From Deltaproteobacteria bacterium RBG_13_61_14 (GTDB lineage Bacteria > RBG-13-61-14), in contig MGQK01000106.1 in NCBI GenBank assembly GCA_001797815.1, positions 1 to 27,507 on the forward strand: DNA of 27,507 bases, given 5' to 3'. Below, piece by piece: positions 8,682-16,900 of the stretch. Each line of letters starts with the position of its first letter. Positions within the stretch are counted from its first letter, which is position 1. Under the pieces are notes generated by a model. That model saw only the letters and a list, made by a program, of their open reading frames with translations. It searched no databases and was not told the DNA's origin. A program made the translations under genes and the position numbers.

Positions 8682-9180
8682 AATCAGGTTTCCCCTCTGC
8701 ATTTTTCAAATGATCCATTGGATTTACTAACAGCTTAGTATTCATGTCTTTTCGTTGATAGTGGAGATGAGGGCCAGAACTTTTGCCTGTATTACCCATT
8801 GAACCTATTTTATCCCCTGCTTTTACCTGCTGGCCCTCAATTACGTTGGCGTCCTTAAAATGACAGTATGTATCTTGATTATTATCATTGGTTTGTATAA
8901 TACAGCCATTACCACATCCTTTATTCGAATCACCAGAAGGATCATTATATACTTTAAGAACTTTTCCATCTGTAGCAGCTTTAATTTCAGTTCCTTCAGT
9001 TCCTGAAATATCAATAGCGTGTTTATTGTGTTGTTCGAATGTCTGTGAAATTTTTCTACCACCTTCACCAACTGGCCAAACTACCTTTTCTTTTTTAGAA
9101 GTTGACTTATTTGATTTTGAATTAGAGGGAGCTGGGGAAGGCTTCGAGGAAGGATCAATATCGGTGGTCTTTCCTTCCAA
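8671..9180 (-). CDS. M23 peptidase tip of orphan cassette A
   Basis: An open 3' part of a broken rhs cassette. The frame stays open up to the TGA at 9346-9348, but the first usable start is a TTG at 9180 without a good ribosome site. After a Ser/Lys/Pro linker, an M23/LytM domain follows: QTFEQHNKHAIDIS, a Gly-Thr turn, ATDGKV, Y-C-H-F, VKAGDKIGSMGNTG and GPHLHYQR. The HLH motif is intact. The first zinc motif is off-pattern: four residues before the Asp stands Lys, with His at -3 and -6. Function would be peptidoglycan endopeptidase. It is in frame with the rhs core 9346-9920 across the TGA. The domain is well supported; expression is doubtful. Confidence 0.6.
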   Translation of the reverse strand: MEGKTTDIDPSSKPSPAPSNSKSNKSTSKKEKVVWPVGEGGRKISQTFEQHNKHAIDISGTEGTEIKAATDGKVLKVYNDPSGDSNKGCGNGCIIQTNDNNQDTYCHFKDANVIEGQQVKAGDKIGSMGNTGKSSGPHLHYQRKDMNTKLLVNPMDHLKNAEGKPDYAK

Positions 9181-9345
9181 AGATTCAGCCGCTCTTTTAC
9201 CATCATCTTTTTGCGCGGATATATCCTCAGTAGGGCCCCCAGTCCCCTGGCTTTTTCCTGAGGCCGTTGCCTCCTTGCTGCCATCTCCAGCGGAATAAGC
9301 TAATCCAGCGTTGGCTCCTAAAAATCCTTCAATAAAAAATCCTGT

Positions 9346-9920
9346 TCAAAAACCCTTTTTCGCCCCCTCTTCCGCTCTGGTCTCACCAAAAATCTGGGGA
9401 ACAATCGCACCGATTACTGCCATTGGTAAACTAATAATAGCTACTGCTGCGAATATAATTGCTAAGGATATTGCCAAGGCTTCTAAAAAGGCATGTCCGG
9501 TCGGGTCCACGAAGCGCAAGGGGTTGTTGCCTACGTAAGTGTAGCGATTGCCGCCGCCGGCGCTGTCAGGTTGGATGAATCTGGCGATCTCAGGATCATA
9601 AAACCGCGATTGGTAAAACATCAAGCCAGTTGACTTGTCCTCCTCCTGCCCGGTATATCGCCGCTTGCTCTACGCAAACCAAGGCAAGATGAACGTGCTC
9701 AGCATCAACCCATCCAACACCTTACCGAACGGCAGATAGTTGATGTATTGAAAGATTGAACCATCTTTCAAAGTGATCAAGCGTGTCGAGCCAAGATTGA
9801 TCCTGGTGATAGTAGAGCACATCGCGCTCAAGGGTTTGTGCCCTGGCCGTTCGTGGGCCGAAAATCCTGCCTGACTTTTTAGCTTGCTTCAGATTTTCAA
9901 AGAACTACTGAGTCAATTCA
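9346..9920 (-). pseudogene. Broken rhs core of cassette A
   Basis: This is the core half of the same orphan cassette. Against the full gene it carries a GAG-to-TAG change (9905-9907, in ELTQ*FFENL), one extra base near 9795 in DQLGSTR, a CAG-to-TAG change (9670-9672, in FAQSKRR) and a TGG-to-TGA change (9346-9348, after AKKGF). Between these, core motifs remain readable: [43 protein letters not shown] and the hydrophobic helix pair. Homology begins at GAATTG (9914-9919), 16 nt after the stop of the partner gene of the full Rhs protein. It cannot be translated as one protein, so the locus is a silent or decayed cassette. Confidence 0.8.
9347..9510. repeat. 164-bp identical repeat, copy in cassette A
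   Basis: By eye identical to 7091-7254. Its left edge lies one base inside the TGG-to-TGA stop of cassette A, whereas cassette B reads on through a Trp. Confidence 0.75.
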
Positions 9921-9935
9921 TTTTACGATAAACAA

Positions 9936-10970
9936 TCAAGGTAAATACTTTGTAAAGTTATTTATCAAAATTATTTTATTTTTATTATTATCAATGACTC
10001 GAGCAAAGAGTCTATCTATTTCATAATCATAAATAATAGATGGACTTTTATAAGATGTTGGCTGATTTATAAAATAGCCAATATTTATCTTCTCTAATTT
10101 ATTCTCTGTTATATTATAGCAATATAAAGATTCTGGACCATTAATATTTTCTATTGGATTAGCAAGAATTAGAATAGATTCTTTTTCAGGTAATGGTATA
10201 AAGGGGCAATCTCCTCCAACACATATATTATCAATACGTATTTTTGAAATAACCCCCCTTTTTTCTCTATCAAATATAACAAAATCTAAATAGCCACAAC
10301 CTCCCGCACAATTGTTTTCGCAAATTCTAATTAGCAACTTATCTTTTCCAAAGCTATTTAAACACCATATATTAAAATCAGAATATATTTTATGAGAACC
10401 ACTATCGTTTAATATATATACATCTGATTTTCCATTGGAATTTATATAGTGATAATAAACATTATTATCAATAAATTTAATACTTATAAAATTAGTGCTT
10501 TCTGCAATAATATGATTATTTAAACTAATAAAATACCTATTAATGTGTTTTGTTTTATCGTATAGATTATAAGTATAGTATATATTATCATTATGATAAA
10601 TAATATCGATTATATTTCCCAATTGGTCAATCTTTAATTTGATTACTCTTTTAGGATATTCTGCCTTTTGGAAATTATAGCTAAATATAGAATCATCATA
10701 TATATAATAAATGTAATCATCTTTAAAAAAGATGGGAAAGAGGGTATCGTAAGCATTAGATTTAATTTGAATTGGAAGTTCTTTTATTACCTTGTTATTA
10801 GTAATATTATAAATAATAATTTTATTAGACAAACTAACAGCAATATCCGATCTGGGAAAGATATGAAAACATTCATATATCTCATTTAAAGGTTTACTGT
10901 CACAATTAGTTTGAATCACAAAAACTTGAAGTATGAGTAACAATAAGCAATAATGTCTAAGAGTATTCAT
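9936..10970 (-). CDS. Exported putative immunity protein for the main Rhs toxin
   Basis: A 344-aa AT-rich gene that starts 8 nt after the stop of the full-length rhs gene. The ATG at 10970 was chosen because it opens a clean signal sequence (MNTLRHYCLLLLILQVFVIQTNC), with GAGGTGA about 9 nt upstream. The Cys ending this segment could be lipidated, though the lipobox (QTNC) is poor. The body has many short 'NGK', 'YDDS' and 'ITNNK' strand-turn repeats like a beta-propeller. It has extra cysteines near ENNCAGGCGY and CVGGDC that could form disulfides in the periplasm. I see no clear sequence kinship with the two partners of the M23 tips. By position it is the likely immunity protein for the amidase-like tip; this is inferred, not shown. 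Confidence 0.6.
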   Translation of the reverse strand: MNTLRHYCLLLLILQVFVIQTNCDSKPLNEIYECFHIFPRSDIAVSLSNKIIIYNITNNKVIKELPIQIKSNAYDTLFPIFFKDDYIYYIYDDSIFSYNFQKAEYPKRVIKLKIDQLGNIIDIIYHNDNIYYTYNLYDKTKHINRYFISLNNHIIAESTNFISIKFIDNNVYYHYINSNGKSDVYILNDSGSHKIYSDFNIWCLNSFGKDKLLIRICENNCAGGCGYLDFVIFDREKRGVISKIRIDNICVGGDCPFIPLPEKESILILANPIENINGPESLYCYNITENKLEKINIGYFINQPTSYKSPSIIYDYEIDRLFARVIDNNKNKIILINNFTKYLP

Positions 10971-10978
10971 TTCAAGAT

Positions 10979-13900
10979 TCACCTCGGAGTAAAATATTGA
11001 GGAGCATGTCTCCCAAAATGCCAAGACGCATAATTAATATTTGGCCGTGTTGAATTAATTCCCAGAACATTAGTGGATTGAGAATAAATGACCGGATTAC
11101 CCCCTGCAGGATAATGTTGAGGGTAGTGGCCAGATCTTGGAAGGGAGTTTAAATCAAAGCCAGGGACAACAATGCCTATATGTCCAACGCCATTAGGATC
11201 AAAATTTCTAAATATAGCAAGGACAAAATTTCCATTATTAGCATGTTGTTGTGCTTCTGCTCCATTCCTTAATTGTCGCCAACGAGAATTAGGTGCACTA
11301 ACTATATCATGAATATCATTAGATGTTCCACTTAGATCATTCCTTTGTGGAATTTGTGCTAAATTAGCTACATGCCGAGCTGCATCACTGCAGTTGTTTA
11401 TAGGAAGAGGTTCACTAACTTCTATTGCATTTCTTATGTTAGTTGCCGATTGATTTAATTGTGGGCCTGGAGCAGGCACTGGCGCAAGAGCGGGTGCAGC
11501 AACAGGTGCTGGAGCCTGAACCGGAGCTGGTGCTGTTAAGTCAACAGCCCAATCCAAAGGGATTTGTTCCTCAACCCCGATCTCGAAATCAATATCGCCT
11601 TCCGCGGGGGACGGCTGACTAGTGTCCTCTTTGGGAGCTGGATTGGTATCCTTTGCAGCTTGTTGGTCAGCCTGATTTCTTTTGGAAAAAGCATAAGCCG
11701 GTTCCATCACTCTTCCTATAGCTAATCCTACGCTCATTCCAATGCCCGCTCCGATCAGCGCTCCTTTCCAGCGATCCTTTTGACCAAATATTTGTGGAAA
11801 AATAGCTCCAATTATCCCGCCAATGATTGCGCCAGTAATAGCTCCTATAACCTGGAATAGGAAATGTCCGCTCGGATCATTAGCGCCAAGAGGATTGTTG
11901 GCTACATAAGAATACCGATTGCCTGCTAAAGCTGAATCGGGTTGTATGAACCGCGCGATCTCAGGATCGTAAAATCTGCTTTGATAAAACATCAACCCGC
12001 TGGACTTGTCCTCCTCCTGGCCCGTGTATCGCCGCTTGCTCTGAGCAAAGAAAGGCAACACAAAAACGCTCAAGATCAGGCCATCCAAAATCTTGCCGAA
12101 GGGAAGGTAGTTGATGTATTGATAAACACTGCCATCCTTCAAGGTGATCAGCCGCGTGCTCCCAAGCTGGTCCTGATGATAGTAAAGCACGTCACGCTCC
12201 AGGACTTGCGCTTTGGCCGCTCTCGGGCCAAACAGCTTCCCCGCCTTCTTCGCCTGTTTCAGATTTTCAAAGAACTCTTTGGTTAACTCGCTAAAGGGAA
12301 TGTTAGCAGAACCGTAAGTGGCTGTCAAGAGTTTTTTGAGGGCCTGGTAGAGGACCTGTTTGTGCATGGGGTTTTGGGAGGAGAATTCGAGGAGCGGGGC
12401 GGGGGAGAACTCCCAGATCATTACCACGAGGAAGAGGAGGATGAAGGAGTTGCGGAGCGGGTGGCGGCGGAAGCCGGGGCCGGAGAAGACGCGGAAAGAG
12501 AGGAGAAGAATTAAACACAAAGGCACAAAGAGCACCAAGAGGGTAAAAGTGATTTCTTTGGCGCTGGCGATGGTGAGGCGGTCGGGGATGGAGGAGCAGC
12601 CGAGCCCGGTGTGATGCCAGTCGGTGATGGACTCGTAGATGTCGCCAATGGCCTTGCCGCCGGCGAGGACGTGCTTGACCATGTAAACCGGCTGGTTGGA
12701 GGCGAGTTTCAGCTCGTAGTAGGCATTGACCCGGAAGGAGCCTTCCACGTCCCCGTGCTCGTCAATCCGGCCCTCGAACAAGCGGCCGCCGCCCAGGTGA
12801 TAGAAGGAATCCGAGACTCGCGTCCCGGTCCCGTCCAGGACCGCGACCATCCGGTCGTAGGCGTCGTAGAGGTAGGTATGGGCCTTGGGGCTGGCCGGAT
12901 CAATGTCCGAGATTTTGGTGTCCATGGCGCCGTTGTGATTGTAGCCGGCGGAGAAGACCGGGAGGCCGTTTTTCATGATCTCGGTGACGGCATGAGGGCG
13001 CAGGGCATTGTTCGAGTAGGTATAGGTAAGCAGGTCGGTGCTTGAGCCGTTGGGATCGTCAAAGGTGCGGGAAAGAATATTGCCGGATTTGTTGTAGGCG
13101 TAGTATTTGGTCCCGTATCCGGACCAGAGCAGGCCGCCTTCGATGCGGAAAGCATCCGGGGTGGTGGGAGGAGCGGATTGGTAAGCGCTTTCCAGGCGGT
13201 TGAGGTAGTCGTAGGTAAAATGCTGGTGTCCGAAGCGGGGATCAAGGATTTCGGTGAGGTTGTTGGTGAGTCGGCCCTGGTCATCGAGGTAGGAAAAGTT
13301 ATTGCGGAAATACTCCTGCCCCTGCGCGTTGATCGTCCGGATGGTTTTTAAGCGGAAATGCTTTTGCCAGGATTCTGTCTGGTCGTAGTAGATAAAATTG
13401 TCCTTCACGCCATTGCCATATTGTATTTGCGTGGTCTGGCCGAGGGAGTTGTAGCCGGGTTCGGTGTCGGTCCCGAAGAGCGCATAGACCGTGGCGGCGT
13501 CCCGCACCCGCTTGACCGCGCCGGTGTTGTCATAGTCGTAGTTCATGACCGAGCCGTCGGGATAGGTAAGCTGGGTCAGCTGGCCGGAGAGGGTGTATTG
13601 GTAGGAAGTGGTCCAGCGGAGGGACTCGATCAGGAAGTGCTCGGAGGCGGTGCGGCCGAGGGAGTCGTATTGATAGAGGTATTGGAGGAAGGGATCGCCG
13701 GAGTTGTTATTCCAGACCGCGGTGAGGGCGCCGAGGGTATTGTAGTTGGCGCCGGGGTTGTAGCTCACGTCAGCGGGGTAGGTGTCATAGCTGAAGTGGA
13801 TGGTGGAGTAGAAGGAATCAACATATTGGTCCCAGGCAGGAATGCCCGGGCCCCCTGGAGGAGGATCGGGTGAAGCCAGCGGCTCGAGGCAGTCGTTGGG

Positions 13901-16900
13901 GGTATCGCCGGGCAGGTGGAGGCCGTTCTTGAGGTCGTACTGGCGGACCACGCGGTTGAGGGCGTCGAAGTCGGAGCAGGTTCTGATATCATCGCCGGGA
14001 ATCCCGGTCTGGCCGGCCACGTCCACCTGGCATTTGAGGTTCCCCCGGTCATCGTATTCATAGCGCCACTCGCCCATGTCCGGGTCATTCATCCAGATTT
14101 TCCGGCCCAGGGAATCATATTCGATGTCGGAGACCTCTCCTTCAGGACCGATGGTGTGGATCAGGTTGTTGAGGCCATCGTAAAAGTATCGAGTGATCAC
14201 GTCTTGAGTTTGATCGGTGGGGTGGAGATTGATGGATTGGGTGAGGTTGCCGTAGATGTCGGTTTCGGTGCGGGTTTGCTTGCCGTCAATGCCGGTCACG
14301 GTTTTGGCCAGGGCCTCGTAGTCGGAGGTGACGGAGGTGCCGTCGGAGAGGACGGTTTTGATGACGCGGTCGCGGACGTCGTAGAAGGCTTCGGTGTCAG
14401 GCCAGGAGGTGTCAGGGGGAGTTGGCTGGGTCAATTCAGTTTCAAAGCCGGCAGGGATGATAAGAAAGTAGGGCAGCGAAGACCGGGTGACACGGCCGAG
14501 GCCGTCGTAATCGGTATCGGTGACGGTCTGGCGGTAGGTATTGAGGGTTTCCGGTCCTTCGGACTTGGACTGGAGGGCATGGCCGGCGCCGTCGTAGAAA
14601 GTGATGGCCATGGTGAACTGGTTGTCGTCCAGATAGGACCAAGTCTCGATAGAGGTGGGATAGGTATCGAGGTGGTAGAAGGTCTGGGAGGTGGTGCGTT
14701 CCTGGGTTTCGCCGTAGGGGATGACCGCGGTCCTGACGGTCCGGCCGAAGGCATCGAGATCGGTCAGAGATTGGGTGGTGGGATCGCCCTCATTGAGGAA
14801 GGGGCCTTTGCTGTAGATGGCTTTGCCGAAGCGGAGGTCGTATTGGGTATAAGCCTTGTGGCCCAAAGCATTGGTAGCAACGAGGGGGAACATATGCAAA
14901 TCTTGTTCAAACTGGATGAATTTTTCTACGCCCCGATCAAGCCAGTGCAAGAGATTCCCATATTGGTCCATATCGGCTTGATAGTTGGGAACCTCGAACA
15001 TGTTTTCCCACTGAGGAGTGGCGGAGATGGGAGTGGAAGGATCGGTATCGGTGACCAGGGCCTCAATCCTGGTGAGGACGCCTTGATCGGGAAGCGCGCC
15101 CAGAGTTGAGCTGCCATCGTAGTAGTAGCGACGCTCGGTGAGTTTGCTGGCGGCTTCATCCCAGCCCGGAACCACGGTGGACCAGGTGCGGACGATGCGT
15201 TGCTGCCAGGTGGTGGGGTTGTTGGCGAACTCGGTCTTGACGTAGCGCTCGTCGCCGGAGACAGCGGGTTCGCCTTCGTTGACGGAGTAGAGATCGGTTT
15301 GGAGGCCGGATGATGTGTCGAAATCGTAGGAGTTGGCGGAGCGGGTATGGACGGAGGTGTTGTTGCCGTCGTTGAGATAGGAGTCGGTCTGGGAGTTGTA
15401 GATGAAGTGGATGTCAATGTCGCCATCGAGGATGTCTTCATCCAGGATGGGTCCGTATAAGAACGTCCAATCGGACCAGGCTTTTTCGGAGCGGGAGAGG
15501 AGGTTGCCCTGGCCGTCGTAAGAGCGTTGCTCGGCGGTGAGGCCGAGGAAGAGAGGTTCCCAGATGTCCCGTTCTTGAAGGAAGAAGGTGTCGGAGTAGC
15601 GGTAATCCTGGACCAAGCCTTGATTGGGGTCATCGTAAGAGATGGTGGAGCGGGTGAGGCCGAAGCCGCGGAACTCGGAGGCCAGATGATCGCCAGGGTC
15701 CAGATACGGGTCAAGCCCGTCGTTCCATCCGGAATAATGGTAGCCGCCGCAATAAGTGAGAGATTGTTCAGACTCCCAGGTAGTTGGGTCGTTATCGAAG
15801 CTGACGGAGACGGAATCGAGGACCGACATGACGTAGGGGAGGAATGAGGAAGGGGCATCGGTGATAGCATCGCAGGCGCCTCCTCTATCCAGAGGCATTT
15901 CGTCTCTGGTAGATGGTTTGTAATGAAAAGTTTGCAGCCCGCCAGTGCCGTTGTTAATAGATCTAACAAGACCATTACTAAATTTGCTTTGATTGATCGC
16001 GGCCTGGTAAGTTACAACGTTCGGGCCGGTAATAGAGTTTGGATAATAATAGCCATCGCCATCGAAGACGTCCGCAAGCGCGTCACCATTGATATCCCCA
16101 AGGATTGGGCCGCCTTGCTGGCAACCTATGGCCTCGGTAACGACACAAGCTTCAAAAAGACATATGTAAATATAAGTGCATACACTGAAATAACCTTCAG
16201 GAATACCATCCCAATAGCCAGACGATATATCTTGATTCCATCCGGTAGGCCCTCCGAGGTAAAGATACGAGTCTTGATAAGAAGGTGGTGCACAATATGG
16301 TGAAGGGAATGGCAGTATATAGACGCAGTAGATTTTCCCTTGCTTTTGTAGGATATCTAAATAACCATCTCCATTGATATCTAAAAACCGCACACCTAGG
16401 TCAGAATATTGACCACTTTCCCCTTTATACACAAGATCAATTGGCATAGTAAAAGGATTTTCCGTGCAAGGAGCACCAGGGAAGCATATAAGATTATCAA
16501 ACTTCTTTCCTGTATTCAGAAACGTTTTACGCTCGTGCTCATAATTAGAATCTGGTCTCCAAATGCCAATGACCAGGTCCGGCAGTCCATCAGCGTTTAC
16601 ATCTAAAAGTTGTGCGCCATTTTGAGAAAAATAACGATACTCACCCGGTACGCTATTACTAAAATAATAGCAGGGGAGACCATCCTGACATATTATATCC
16701 TTTTCCCATTTCCAAATGGTTGTCACTCCATTGGGTAAGGTGAAAGGTTTTCCCTGGTTGATAAATACATAGACTGATCCGTTATCTGCTTTTATTACAT
16801 CAGTCAAACCGTCACCGTTAAGATCTGCGAACCGAACCGGAGTTGCTGCACTCGTATCACTCTTCAGAGACATATCCACGGAGAACCACTGATTCGAGAG

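Noticed and set aside
13916-15109. 397-codon plus-strand open frame inside the Rhs gene
   Set aside because: It is antisense to the GC-rich YD-repeat part. The Gly/Val/Asp-rich sequence is a by-product of that codon use and no ribosome site is seen.
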